Shown here in pieces: positions 45,851-57,697 of a stretch of 64,000 bases of DNA (its first letter is position 1; the number at the start of each line of letters is the position of its first letter). The stretch is taken from positions 142,379,001 through 142,443,000 of the forward strand of contig CM060831.1 of assembly GCA_030762175.1 (NCBI GenBank). The letters are read 5' to 3'. This DNA comes from Metallyticus violacea. Its lineage: Eukaryota; Arthropoda; Insecta; Mantodea; Metallyticidae. The position numbers were made by a program, and so were the translations under genes. Under the pieces are notes generated by a model. That model was not told the DNA's origin. It saw only the letters and a program-made list of their open reading frames with translations, and made no database searches.

Positions 45851-46394
45851 GGTTCAGTTTACAGACGTCGTAAGAAAACCAATGTAATCAAAGTGACAGT
45901 AAAGAGCACATTAAAAAGTATTTCATAAAGAAATGTAATATTAATATGATAAAAAATTTATTTGTGTACATAAACTATTAGTTAGCTTCTCTAAATGTTA
46001 TTAAACACAATAATGACTATAGCATATGGGGAGACATTGGTAGCTGTAAAGTTGGAGAGAGGTATAAGGTTCAGAAAGTTGTTTGTAGTATTTTTGGAGG
46101 AGAATGACAATTTCTTCTTTTAATTCAAATTACATGCAATGTTTTGTATTTTTATCTCTGTTTTATTTACTTTGTATTGTTTTTATTAAAATTTTTATCA
46201 TGTACTATACTAAAATTATATTTTATCCAAAAGTTGGTACACCTTTTGCTTTAATGGAGATGTTGTTGTAATTAAATAAGTAAAAGCTGGTGAGAACGTA
46301 ACAAACTTCTGAAGTTGGGATGCCTGCTTTAATTACGAGGGGGCCTTCATTCTTGAATCACTAACCTAACTAGTTCATACAGTGACATAAGAAA

Positions 46395-46492
46395 CTTTCT
46401 TATTCAAGAAAGATCGCAAGATCAGAAAATGAACCCGGGACCCCGAGATTAGTAGACTTTACTGCTAAAGCATGGGGCCGGTTGAGTGGGCT
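46395..46492 (-). mobile_element. Possible tRNA-derived SINE head
   Basis: On the minus strand, CCATGCTTTAGCAGTAAAGT followed by GGGGTCCCGGGTTCATTTTC has the spacing of an A box and B box. The downstream sequence (AAGAATGAAGGCCCC near 46350) is not shared with the other SINE families here. A single copy, so tentative. Confidence 0.35.
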
Positions 46493-46724
46493 TTAAGCTA
46501 TATACATTTTACCTATGGCTGGTGCATTTAGCAAGTTAATAGCAAATGCCTATTCTAAAAACATACCTTCTTTTTTCAGTAAAAAGTTTTCTGTTTACAT
46601 GAGTTCTCTTTTTTCCCGTTTTAGCGAATTCCGAAGGAACACAGTCATACCCATGAAACGATTTTGCATATTATGTGTGTGTGTCGACGCTCTAGCGGTC
46701 GCAATTTTGTTTTTTGTCGAGTTC

Positions 46725-47817
46725 GTTAAACAGCAAAATTGAACCATTAGTGGTGGGGGTTAACCTAAAGCGAAAATAAATAAATAAATAAAATCTCTCT
46801 AGCGGCCGCATTTTTTCTCAACGATAGTCATTACATTTCATTAAAATAAATTAATAAAAACAGTTTCTGAAAATCCGGGGAATCGGACCATTAGGAGTGA
46901 GGGTTAAAGCGAAATTAAAAAAAAAATTAAGGGAAACTCGGTATATGCCAATGAAATAAAATAAGAAAAGCAGTTTCTGAAAATCAGTGAAATCGAATTA
47001 TTAAGAATGGGGTATACCTGAAACACAACATATAAAATCGCTCCAGCAGCACCACTATTTGCTTTATCACAACGAAACATACTGGGATATTTTCTGAAAA
47101 TCGGGAAAATCGGATTGGAGATTTAGCTGAAACCCAACATTTAAAGATCGTTCTAGCGACACCAATATTTTGTTTTTTTCACAACAAAATTTTATATATA
47201 CCATTTAAATAAAATAATAAAATTAGTTTCTGTAAAACAAAGAAATCGGACCCTTAGAAGTAGGGATATATCTGAAAACCGAAATTGAAAAATGTAATTT
47301 GTTCTATATTGTTTTAAAATATATAAACGGTATGTAAATCGATGCATATGTTTTATGTTTAACAAAAGCATCGTCGTGAAAATAGCAAATGTGAAATATT
47401 AATCTAATATGTATATGAGAATTATATTTGTATATAAAAACTCTCTTTGATAACCCACAGAAAACGTTATCGTTACATGTTTTTAACACAGTAACATTTA
47501 AATTAAATTTCAAAGCTAATGAAAATCCATGTACCTTTAGATTGTGTATATTTGGTTAGTACATTGTAACTGTTTTTAAATAGTAATATTTTTTGTTATA
47601 TTGAAAGATATAAACACAAATGTAACTCGAAATTGTCTGTTATTTTTCTGTATATTAGTGAATGTAAAGAACAAGGGCTCAGTTCATAAACATGTTATAT
47701 TTAAAAAAAATTAATACTCGCACAATATAGCTTTGTCTATTCATAAATTTAATTTAATTAACAGTATACTATTAACTTTTGTGGTTTAATTTCAAAAACA
47801 ACAACAATAACAACAAC

Positions 47818-47874
<57 letters not shown>

Positions 47875-48065
47875 TCTAAAACGAGATTTTTCTTTTGTAA
47901 TATTTATAGGTTGCAAGAATTCAAATTTTTGTTCCCTGATGCCATATCTTATTTCATTTCAATAATTAATAAGGGCATAATTTTGATTTTATACTGATTT
48001 TTAAAGTTATTCAAGTTATTGAGGAATTTGCTTAGTTTATTCAGCTTCTGCGTGACAGACATTTT
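46725..48065 (+). repeat. Dispersed repeat family, copy B, with minisatellite
   Basis: The left part, 46725-47280, is an array of about five diverged units of 110-135 bp. Anchor CAGTTTCTGAAAATC recurs near 46861, 46971, 47090 and 47225, each followed by AAATCGGACC and ATTAGGAGTG and preceded by CTCTAGCGGC-like blocks. The right part, 47280-48065, is the same unique region as copies A and C (CATCGTCGTGAA, TTAATCTAATAT, GTAACTCGAAA, an AAT microsatellite, GGTTGCAAGAATTC), ending TTCAGCTTCTGCGTGA. There is no coding capacity. Confidence 0.85.
47797..47875. repeat. (AAC/AAT)n microsatellite in copy B
   Basis: AAC units pass into about 19 AAT units. It lies at the same internal site as the tracts in copies A and C. 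Confidence 0.95.
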
Positions 48066-49660
48066 TATTTTTCTTTCTGGTTTGTTGCTTTTCTTTCCTC
48101 CCTTCGTGATTTCCTTTTCTATTTCTGTACATTTATTAAATATTTGTACAAGGAAGGGAAACTATTTCATGATACTGTAAAGTGTTAAACTAACTGCCAC
48201 AGTTTTACACGTGTTAAAATTGCTCGTGGCTAAAAATAACAATATTATTTCTGCCCACATCATAAGTGATAAAGATGTAGCAGTCTCTAGTCTGTGTACT
48301 TGACCACTTGCAGTAAAAAGGTCGTCCAAGGTCATGTTTTGCATAATTGCGGCAGGCCCTTTCAAGTACAGTGAGGGCAGGCTGTGTGTCAAGTGACCAA
48401 GAACCCGAAAAGTCGCACATAAACAAACTGATTTTATCTATTGCACTGCTTTAATACAATGCCCCTCTCTTTCTCTCTCGTAAGCTGCAGGTCACATGTT
48501 TAAGAACGACACATGTACGCTGCGGGCGGTCGATGAGGATATAGTACGCCGAAACGTCCTGTATTTCCAAATCTTCTGGAAGTGGAGCGGATGGCGCCCC
48601 AACTTAATCCCCAGAGGTAGATGCAGAAACACATTATCACGTCACACACAGCCATATACTTTCATTGGGCCACAGAATCCATGAACTCGGCGGTAGGATT
48701 TACAGGTACTTCCCCTCGCATCTTTTAGCATACTTTCAAAAACCATAATGTAAAATAATTTGTCCTACAATATATCCAAAACAAAACGTGTGTAATGTGT
48801 AAATAACATATTTGCAGACAAATTATGCGTAACTAGAATTTATTTATTTTTCACATTTTCTGTTTTTTTTTTTTTCCCCCTTTATTATCATCTGTGCAAG
48901 TTCGAAATCTCCTGTACTGTTAATGTTAAGGGAAGTAAAATGATGATTTTCACGAATTCATGCATGTTCATATTTTTACATCATTTGAATGTTTTGACGT
49001 TCCCGCTTACTTTGATATCTATATGTTTTAAAGCGTTATGATAATTCTAACTAGTTTTAAAATCATTTTAAAATTATGTGGCATAACTTTTGTTAACGCT
49101 GTTTTGCATCATTCACTTACTTTGCAAATATTTGCTCTGGAGATCAGATTTTTTCCTAATTGTTCGAAAAATAAAAATAAAATACAAATAAAATAGAATG
49201 TAAAACATAAATAAAATAAAAATACAAAATAATCAAGAGAAATAAACGGGAGACTATCAGCCTGGAGGATTCTGTGGTTCTATTTCTATTACAAATGTGA
49301 ATTTATTATTAATTTTTGTATTTAATTGCAATTTCTGAAAAACATGCACTTATTCATAAAGTTTCCCATTATATCGGAAACTTGGGAGCATAAAAGCTTG
49401 AAATTTAACTAACTATTTTTAACAGAGTAGCAACTAATTTTAAAAAATGTTTTAAAATCTATGCACGGTTGTTTTCTTAAATTAATATCCACAATTATAA
49501 AGAAAAAATATGTTTAAAATATTGTGTCTTTTTTCATATTTCAACACTTTTTTTCCACCAACCACATAATAAAGTGTATGTAAGTATGCCATGAAAAAAT
49601 TAGATAACGCTATCTAAGAGTTTCTGAGATAATGTGTCGGGTATTATTAATTTTTTTTAA
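48066..49660. other. No recognisable gene
   Basis: Two overlapping minus-strand frames around 48162-48426 and a plus frame at 48496-48684 lack recognised motifs. 49150-49240 is A-rich simple sequence. Confidence 0.5.
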
Positions 49661-49912
49661 CGAAGTTTAACTCCCGTTTTAACTACTGAGACATCACAGG
49701 CGGTGGACACTGGTGATACATGAGTTGAAGTGATTAATTGGGAAAGGGTTTTTCTCTAAGTAAGGAAGCGTTCCAAACTTAAGTTTAGGATACCTCCCCG
49801 GCATTTGTCCTTTATGAGGACTGAGGAAAATCTGAAGAAAAAAAAACTGTCAGGAAGGTCGGTCCTGGTGGGAGTCGAACCCAGACTTCGCTCACCAGTC
49901 CGCGCCTTAACC
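49661..49912 (-). mobile_element. SINE2 family copy
   Basis: Minus-strand SINE2. From the right, a truncated head GGTTAAGGCGCGGACTGGTG and B box GGGTTCGACTCCC, then the core AAATGCCGGGGAGG, and the terminal CACTGGTGTCC-like block and GTTTAAC at the left. The first ~15 bases of the tRNA-like head are missing, where CpG-rich sequence begins after a short spacer. Confidence 0.92.
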
Positions 49913-50039
49913 TTGACAGTAATAATGTTTCGTGAATGTGCTAAATTTAGCATTGGTGGAGATATGTGATTTCGAGTACTACCAGGCTCTAGGTCCAGGG
50001 GTCGTAACACAGAGGTCTGTGCCACCCAGTGGTCTTTTG

Positions 50040-50543
50040 CATTAGGACGTTACCTTGTTTCCTAAAACGACCCGCCTTTCGGCTGCAGGCGATTGCGTCG
50101 CCCAAGCGCGCCGAGTGAACTGCAGCTACAAAAGCCGAGCGCACCCAGCTACCAGAGTTTGACTGGCTGATAGGTCGTACTAGCTTAGACCTACTCCTTT
50201 ATAGGGGTGAGTGACCCCAGCATTAAGGAAGCCACCACCGCCTCACAAAAACGGAGATTCCGGCACACGCTTGCGCACCGGCCCCCAGGGTACACGCCTT
50301 AGGCACTCCCCTGGGACACTCCGCTCTTGCGAGTACTCAATTACCCGTGAGTTCCGGGAACCACTGCCACGCCGAGTCCAACCCAATCCGGACAACTCCC
50401 TTTCGGGAGGGGCTCGTCTCAAGTCCGGCCCGGCTCCCTCTAGTAACGTCAGAAGTACCACGGGTACTCAGGGTCCGCAGAGCCCGCACCAGGAGCATCT
50501 GAAGAGCAACGACCGAAGCCGCCCCCCCCCCCTTACGGGATAG
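50040..50543 (+). other. GC- and CpG-rich patch with a 110-codon frame
   Basis: A sharply GC-rich island with many CpG dinucleotides in AT-rich surroundings. The frame 50211-50543 encodes a Pro/Arg/Ser-rich protein beginning MTPALRKPPPPHKNGDSGTR. Minus-strand frames of similar length overlap it, which is expected in stop-poor GC-rich DNA and weakens the coding case. It ends in a C-run at 50522-50532. It could be the 5' end of a LINE or LTR element, a foreign insertion, or a CpG-island promoter. I do not recognise the protein. Confidence 0.5.
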
Positions 50544-52178
50544 GACTTCCTTAGTCTTTATGTACCATTTTTCAGCAAGCATTACAACAACTTTGCTGCA
50601 ACTTTACCTCACATTTTGTATCATTGAGCTGAAAAAAAAATTATGTGAATTACAGCACTTTTGAACAAGTTTTTCGTGGAATTTAAAATTTAGTATTGGC
50701 ACAATTGTAAAATAATAGAATTCCGTCAATATTATTTTGTTAAACATTCCATTCGTATATGAGCAACGAACTATTAAAATAATTACTTTCTAACATGTCC
50801 CCTTTCGTCTTATATTATTTCATTCAAAACTCCTGGTTGGCGCCTACAAATTCATTCTGTAAGGTTGCATGCAGGTTTTGCACTCATCTCTCACAACTAG
50901 TCTTTAACAATTGCCCTGGATTCACCAGGTGGTTGGAATATTTCCTTGGACCCACTGGGTTGCGGAAGGACCTGTCAGTATTGCATTACACTATAGGGTT
51001 CATATCAAAATGAGATAGGCGCAAGAGGTTCTAGAGGTTGCAATGCTTTGGGGCTGTTTCTCTCCTGTTTAAAACGTAGGATATGAATTATTAAAGACTG
51101 AGAAAAGAGGTACATGAAAATTAAAATTGTAAATGTGTAGAAAAGCTTAATTTCAATATGTATGTGTATCTGATTCATGTGCAAATCTGTATGGGTCAAG
51201 TCCCGCGTTTTTATTTCTGTTATTAGGAAATATTTTGAATTTATAAGCCTTAACTTTTTTTTTCAAATGTTACTTTCTTTTCTTTCAGTTCAGAAATGTC
51301 AAACATTACAAACCTTACTATTGTAATGTGTTACATAAAATATCCTGAAATATTAACGGTATAAGAAAACAACAAAATAAGTGCATATACTTTTTTAAAG
51401 TTTTTAATATCCCATAACTATTTGAGACGATGCCAGAACTGAAGTGATGACATAAATGAATGCGGAGTCCATAGACTCATGAAGTTACCTTTTTATCCAT
51501 TTTCAAAGAAACAAAGAAAAAACACAAAAATAGAAAACATATCGGAGAGTTGAACAAGCGCCCATGAATGGAAAGTGAGCAGGAAATTACAGATAAGCTC
51601 CTTCTGCCTTGGAGCGAATGCCGCGCTAGTGGCCGATACTTGTTTATTTCACTCAGTGGATTGTTCATATATCCTCGTAAACGTTTTTAACTTATACATT
51701 CTTGTATTACACGCATTCCTTAATGCGCAATATTTTATTTTATAGAGTACCTAAAACTGTTGTAATTACTTTAATGACATATACATTCTCCTTCCTCTAA
51801 TGCTTTAATTTCTGGTTTATTTTGTTATGTATCGGTAACCCCTGCCAGGCATTTACAAATCTTTTGTCAATATTAAGTTGGTTATATAATTTTTTCACGT
51901 TGGTAAGTTGTGCTAAACTTTACTGTTTAAATATCAGAAAGTTGATCATATAACATACAAATTGCTAGTACTGTAAACAAATGCATATAATAAATAGCGT
52001 GCAGTAAATAAAAATCTCGATTTAGAACTAACTCACTTCATAAACACGCAAATTTTAATTCTGCAATATTAATACCATGTGTAGTGTTTACAGTCGTTTA
52101 GATTAATAATTGAATATTCATCTTATAAACTACTAGACGACTTCAGCCTCTCACTTCTCTGCACGAAATAAGCTACCA
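50544..52178. other. No recognisable gene
   Basis: AT-rich. The patch at 50830-51060 is less AT-rich but carries no recognised motif or repeat. Confidence 0.5.
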
Positions 52179-52800
52179 CGGGGAAAATCAAAAAGTAAGG
52201 AACCAACTATTTGCAGCCAAACGGAAATGTATTCACAAAAACTGAAATATACAATGTTGAACATATTCTACTTATTCAAATGGTATTCATTCTCATTTAT
52301 ACCTTTATCCCACCATGGCGCTTTTTTTATGCTCATCCGATAGAAATCGTTTTACTGGCCAAGTAACCAACGACGCAAGGCTGTCATAATTTCTGTTTCT
52401 CTGTCGGCAAGGTGTTCCTTAAGGGGCCGAACAGGTAAAAATCTGACGGGGCCAGGCCACTGTATACTGGATACTAGAAAATTTCCCACTAACAGGAATG
52501 GACTTTTTGCGTTACTGATACAGCCACATGGGAACGAGCATTATCATGGAGAATAACATGCTGGCTGTTCCAGAAAACGTTAAGCAAAACCTCTCTGCAG
52601 CGGGGTTATAATGTATTTTTTGAGTGGTGGTGAGTTTTTGTTTCCGTACCATGCTCTGTCGCTTTCGTTCAACACCCACGATTCGTCCCCGGTAACAATG
52701 CGGTCCAGGAATGATTTCCAGCCCTTACGGTACTGGAGCAAATGCTCAAAACTGCATCCCTGTTCTTCATATGCTTTACTCGGTACTTGCTGTCCTGAAA
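52179..52800 (-). pseudogene. Mariner transposase remnant, interrupted
   Basis: The minus frame 52858-52580 includes FEHLLQYRKGWKSFLDRIVT followed by GDESWV (about 52690), the first catalytic aspartate motif of mariner. The stretch with the second and third D is largely missing, though QWPGPVRFLPVRPLKEHLAD and a WWDKGINENEYHL ending (about 52310-52280) recall the C-terminus. The left end, CGGGGAAAATCAAAAAGTAAGG at 52179, resembles a mariner terminal repeat. The coding part is cut at 52801 by another transposon, and I could not find the N-terminal half beyond that transposon at 54.2 kb. Confidence 0.83.
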
Positions 52801-52802
52801 TA

Positions 52803-54181
52803 CCGGGTGTAACAGTAAGGTACGGCCAAACTTTCAGGATACATTCCTCACACGTCAAAGAAGAAAATATGTTATATGTACATGGGTCCGGAAACGCTTT
52901 ATTTCCATGTTAGAACTCATTTTCTACAACTATTCATAAAACATATATACAGAGGGTTCCAAAAATATGCATACAATTCAAGCAAAGAAAAAACTGTGTT
53001 AACATAACAAAACTGAATTCACACAAACAGAAAATGATGAGCACTAGTCTTCTTAGATTTTACAGTTACTTATGCAAAAGTCTTGGGATGAAAACTTTCA
53101 ACTTTGTTTTTTTAATAATACGACATACGCTGGTTCTGCTAATCCCAGCCTCATGTGCACATTATTGTGTAGATTTCTGCGGTGAGCGCTTATAACATTC
53201 CAAAATCATATCCGAGGACCGGGGCTTGTTGCTGTGCGAGGTCTCACAGATCTGAACCTGTGAACATCGCATACGGTATCATGAGTCTCAAATTTGTCTC
53301 GAATGCGTGCAGTTGTTACTCGCGTTGGCGGTTCTGTTCTGTACACACATCTCCATTGCCTTTGAACTTCAACAACATTCTCGGTTCCAATATAATTTTA
53401 AAATTGCTTTCCGATGTTCAAACGATAATCTTGGCTCCATTTTGTTGTAGCAACGCTAGCATAACGTAATGTGTGTCACATCTGTTTACAGAACATTATA
53501 CGATAATCTTGGCTTCATTTGTTCGTTGTTGATTTATCTGTCACGTAGCAACGCTATCATAATGTATGTGAGTCACATTCGTTTACAGAACATCATACTA
53601 CACATTATTGTTGTTTTTCGGTTCAACTTTGAAACATATTAAATAGATATCTACTGTGAAAGTGTGTATACATTTTTGGCACCCTCGGTATGTATGGCAA
53701 ACGCAAAGGAACAAAACGTACCAACATACCACATGAATCTCTTTCTTACTTGAAATGTTCAAAATGCCCTCCGCTAGCATTGATCAACCCGCCACCCGTC
53801 GCATTGTATCCCTGGAGAATTGTGTATTATTTCGCAGCCTTCCACATGAAGACTCTCTGCATCTTGTACTGGGGTTCGATACACAAGAGCTAAAGTCCGT
53901 AGACCGTGAAGGCCAGGGAAATGTTCAACATCTACCTATCCACCTGTCACGGAATCTATTTAGGGCATGTTGGACATTTGAACATTTATGTAATGAAAGA
54001 GTTTCATGTGGTATGCTGGTACGTTCTGTTCCTATGATTAATGTACTATGAAGAGTTGTAGAAAATGAGTTCTAACATGGAAATAAAACCGTTTCGGACC
54101 CTGTCCACGTAACATATTTTCTTATTCTACGTGTGAGGAACGTGTCCTTAGAGTTTGGTCTTACCTTATTGTTACACCCGG
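52803..54181 (-). mobile_element. Tc1/mariner-class element with long inverted repeats, host of a nested insertion
   Basis: The ends read CCGGGTGTAACAGTAAGG at 52803 and, inverted, CCGGGTGTAACAATAAGG at 54181. The inverted repeat continues about 130 bp to a shared GAACTCATTTTCTAC (52911-52925 and, inverted, 54058-54072). Each end is preceded by TA (52801-52802 and 54182-54183), the expected target duplication. The minus strand at about 53985-53750 keeps the end of a transposase: NRFRDRWIGR, FPWPSRSTDF (third D region), SNPSTRCRESS and INASGGHFEHF, each in a different frame. The N-terminal two thirds are deleted. A second element occupies 52950-53688. Confidence 0.85.
52950..53688 (-). mobile_element. 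Nested IS630-Tc1-mariner-class element (DUF4817 type)
   Basis: The ends CAGAGGGTTCCAAAAATATG and, inverted, CCGAGGGTGCCAAAAATGTA are flanked by TA (52948-52949, 53689-53690). The minus strand at about 53460-53050 encodes the N-terminal part of a DUF4817-type transposase: NVVEVQRQWRCVYRTEPPT, then IRDKFETHDTVCDVHRFRSV, RPRTATSP, and FSSQDF near the end. The catalytic half is deleted and stops interrupt the rest. An internal direct duplication (ACGATAATCTTGGCT to ACAGAACAT(T/C)AT) spans 53422-53597. Confidence 0.85.
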
Positions 54182-54373
54182 TATATAACTGGAACTATAA
54201 AATTATACGAAATGGGATAACAGAAAGTTTGGTCTTACCTTATTGTTACACCTGGTATATAACTGGAACTATAAAATTATACGAAATGGGTTAACAGAAA
54301 GTTTGGTCTTACCTTATTGTTACACCCGGTATATAACTGGAACTATAAAATTATACGAAATGGGATAACAGAA
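54152..54373. repeat. Tandem triplication, 74-bp unit, across a transposon end
   Basis: Three copies start at 54152, 54226 and 54300, each beginning AGTTTGGTCTTACCTTATTG and ending GGGATAACAGAA or GGGTTAACAGAA. Only about two differences are visible between copies. The first 30 bases are the outer end of the 52.8-54.2 kb transposon, and the remaining 44 are flanking DNA. Confidence 0.95.
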
Positions 54374-54379
54374 AGGAAG

Positions 54380-54525
54380 CCCTGTCCCAGCATTTGCCTA
54401 AGTGATCAGAGGAAACAAACAAACAAAAAACACGGTCAGGATGGCCTGCCTTAAGAGATTTAAACATTCTATCTTTCGAATGCGAGTCTCAGATTTTATT
54501 TCCTGAGCCACCCGCTCAATTTATA
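54380..54525 (-). mobile_element. SINE4 family copy
   Basis: Minus-strand head GAGCGGGTGGCTCAGGAAAT, a decayed B box (TTTAAATCTCTTAAGG), then GGCCATCCTGACCGTG and the TTTGCCTAAGTGATC region to the left. It shares order and motifs with the copy at 18.2 kb. Confidence 0.6.
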
Positions 54526-55084
54526 AATGCTTTAATTAGTAATACCTTTTCTTTTTCTTTACTTTTCATTAAAATCGCGCTGAAACCACAGGCCACCTTT
54601 TTTATAGTTGTTTTGGCGTTGTACACTCTACACCCACGGTGCAAAGGCTACAAGCGGAGTCTTGAAACGGAGTTCATATAGTCCGCTTTGCTTCCTGCTT
54701 CATTGGATGTGATTGAAGTGTCGAGGTCAAACATAGAGGACTGGCGTAAAAGTTCAAATTGAAAAACCGTAAATAACAATACTCGCAAGTGATGCTGGTG
54801 ACAAGAAGTGTCTCAGCTTCTCGCTTTTATTATGAGAAAACGTGTCGCAGTTGACAATAAAGGCTGCTGTCAGAAGTTCAAGCTTACGTTCCGAACAGGC
54901 AGACTTTACCCTCTCTTTCTTGAAGATATCGATACACTGCAATTGGAAGGCGAACGAGGCAACTAATAAATGTGGAAAAGCTTTTAATAAAAATAACGGA
55001 AATAGCTGTTTAGTCGATAAAAGAATGAAAATTGTAAAAGTAGCAAGTCCGGATTGTATCAGTCTCTCAACTGTTTAATTCAAT
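54526..55084. other. No recognisable gene
   Basis: Nothing recognised. Confidence 0.5.
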
Positions 55085-55290
55085 TTACGAATCCTCCCTA
55101 GTCACTGTTATAGAGTTCGGAAGATCAAAGTGTAGCGCTCTGGATTGACCCCCATTTTCTAGGATTTTGATATCTCAGAAAACTGTAGCCACGATTTTCC
55201 CACCTGAAGTCTGTTGGACGAGTCTATGTTGATATTCCATGGATTATGATATACCCACGTTTTGTTTTCTGTTACAATACCGGGGTGAAG
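55085..55290 (-). pseudogene. Mariner transposase fragment
   Basis: On the minus strand, about 55275 gives VTENKTWVYH, matching VTGDETWVYH (first catalytic motif, with GDE mutated to ENK). It is followed across frames by SGGKIVATVF (about 55205) and NPERYTLIFRTL (about 55140), in the order expected (S.GK..A.VFWD..G, then IN.ERY...L..L). The second and third D regions are absent. Confidence 0.75.
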
Positions 55291-57697
55291 AACTTCCTTT
55301 GCCAAAATCCACATTTTCTGAAGCTATAAGAGCATTATTCTCATTGGCCCAGCTCCTGGTGACTATTTTGAGCAATGTGTATAAATAAGTAAATGATAAT
55401 TCAAGGATTATAAAGCGTTTCCGCAGCTAAGCATGGACGAACTTGAATGATTAATGAATCCGAAGTCGTTGTTGCAGTCGCATGCAAGATTTGATGAAAA
55501 TGACACCAAAATTGCGGATTTTTTAAGTCTGTTGTTGGACTTCCCGACAGTGGGTATAGTTTATCATATCAATGATTTTGAAATGCTGCAAAGAGGGCCT
55601 CACTATTATCAAGTCCAGTGAGGGTCGTATTTCTTAAGACTGGGATGAAATCCAAAGTGCAACTCAGGGGTAATTGAGTATGCTACGGTGTGATAGCTGG
55701 GTAGAGAGCCACCAAAAGAACTCGCGTTACTCATCTGCAGAGTGGAGGAAGCCCATGCTAGATTATGCCGCCCTACCAGTGTTGCTGGAAGATGAACTGG
55801 ATGGTCTGCCTCAGCTTATCTGCTTCCATCGAGGAATCGGGATGGTTGGTTGCGGCCAGTCTGCAACTTTCCCCACAGAGGAATCAGGGTCGATTTAAAG
55901 TCTATAGGTCTATGGAACATCTACGGAGAGAGGCGCTGTCCAGATATCCGATGGCGTGAGAAGGAATGCTATACTATTCCTGGACTGTCTTAAAAATTAC
56001 ATTCAAGCGCTTTTCTGGCTCGGCGAAATGTGTTTTCCAGTCATTCCCACTTCCAGAATTTGTTTGGTTTTAACCAAAGATTTCGTTTGTAATTTGCACC
56101 TGCCAGAATATTTTCCATAAGACTTTCAGCTGGTTTGTAATAGTTTTTGTTACTTTCCTAGTTTCACAGTGGTACAGTAGCACTACTTTAACATTAATAT
56201 TAAAAATGCTCAATTTTGGTAGCTATTGTACTCCTCCAAATTGGTGTCTAGACTATTTTATTCTCTTTCCCTCCCTGTCTGCACCGCCCTGTTGGCTTAT
56301 GAGACAAGCCATAAACGTGAACTCCTTCACGCATTCAATTGAACCATTGTTTAGGACAAATTACTCTCTGTGCATCAAATCATAATGAATTGCAAATATA
56401 AGTTTAAGTCAGATTCCCGAGTACTTAATATAGTGGGCTAACAAGAGTTGGAGCGTCACAACCGTATTAGGCGGCTGTCCTGGCCTTGAGTTCAGGCCAT
56501 GTAGGCAGGACATTTCTTTCTCGCTCGCTCTTCATTGAGTAACCCAGTAACAAAGTTCTTTTATGTTCCCATTGTTTTCATGCGCTATACTACGACTGCT
56601 GTGCAAGGAAAAAAAGCAGGTAATGTCAAGTCTGCGATATTTGTCTTCTGAATGGCTTTCATTGCTTTTATCTGCAGCTTTGATCTTTTGGCGACACTCA
56701 TTGAGAATGTGCGTGCGGTGCCTAACAGCAGTTTATGAGGTATATATATCTAATTATTGATTTTATTCACATTAAATCTATCGTACCTGGTTGGAATATT
56801 TGGCTGTTTCATTGTGTGGTTGTTAAATGAAAAGTTTAACAATGTTGCAAACAATGAAACGTATTTCTCATTTATTTGTTTATTTATAAAGTTGTACAAT
56901 GTCAAAAAAACACCTTTTTGTACTTCCATACTAAAATGTACTTATTTAGTGTGCGTTATCCTTATCGAAACGAGGCTCCTTTTTATTTTTATTTATTTGT
57001 GCTTGATTACATTTCTATCTTTGATGTTTAGCTCAGGATGCGGGGGTGTTGGATTTTCTCCCACCGACGACTTTACCTCAAAAATATCTCGTGGGGAGGG
57101 GAGGAGAATTGTTTTATTATAAAACGAATGAAACTGTGCAATACATATAATACTGAATATAATGTATTATTCTGTGTATTTCTATGAAAATAACAGCAAT
57201 AATACATATAGAAATAATAGAATGTCAACAATGAGATCTCAGATTATTAACTGCACTGTTGCCAAATCAATAGAATTATCTTATTTCTAGTTCGGATTTT
57301 TCTCTCCCCTCCACCATTTTTAAATGGTTTCGCACCCCCTTTAGCGTGGCCTTTAATAACAATAGTTTGCTCATAATATTATTAATTTAATTTTCTTTGA
57401 CGATTCTTGCTTAAAATGAACTATCGAAATATTTTCTGAAAAAAGATGTTACATATTTAGTTCTTCTCCACTCCATGAATTGGCATACAATTTTTCATAA
57501 ATCTTCTTCGATTTTGAGGTAGTAATTTATTACTCACATTCAACTTTCTCTAGCATTTCACGAGGTTTTACTTACACATTATAAATATCAGTCATATCAC
57601 ACATTTTTAAATCAAACTTGCAAAAATGAAACTATTTTCCATATTCCCAGGTAATAGTTACAGTGATAATAATTTCATATAGTAAATATCACTAAAA
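55291..57697. other. No recognisable gene; longest ORF of the window at 56757-57122
   Basis: The 121-codon plus frame 56757-57122 starts with hydrophobic, membrane-like stretches (LSYLVGIFGCFIVWLL). It is AT-driven in composition with no recognised domain. 55650-55960 is more GC-balanced with two overlapping plus frames, also unrecognised. I do not call a gene. Confidence 0.45.

Noticed and set aside
47779..47997. Poly-asparagine protein
   Set aside because: It is a translation of the (AAT)n microsatellite in repeat copy B.
48162..48426. Two overlapping minus frames as a possible exon
   Set aside because: No recognised motif, and both frames are open over the same bases without splice signals I could defend.
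56757..57122. 121-codon open frame, longest in the window
   Set aside because: AT-driven hydrophobic composition, no recognised domain, no splice or promoter context. A frame of this length is expected by chance in 64 kb.
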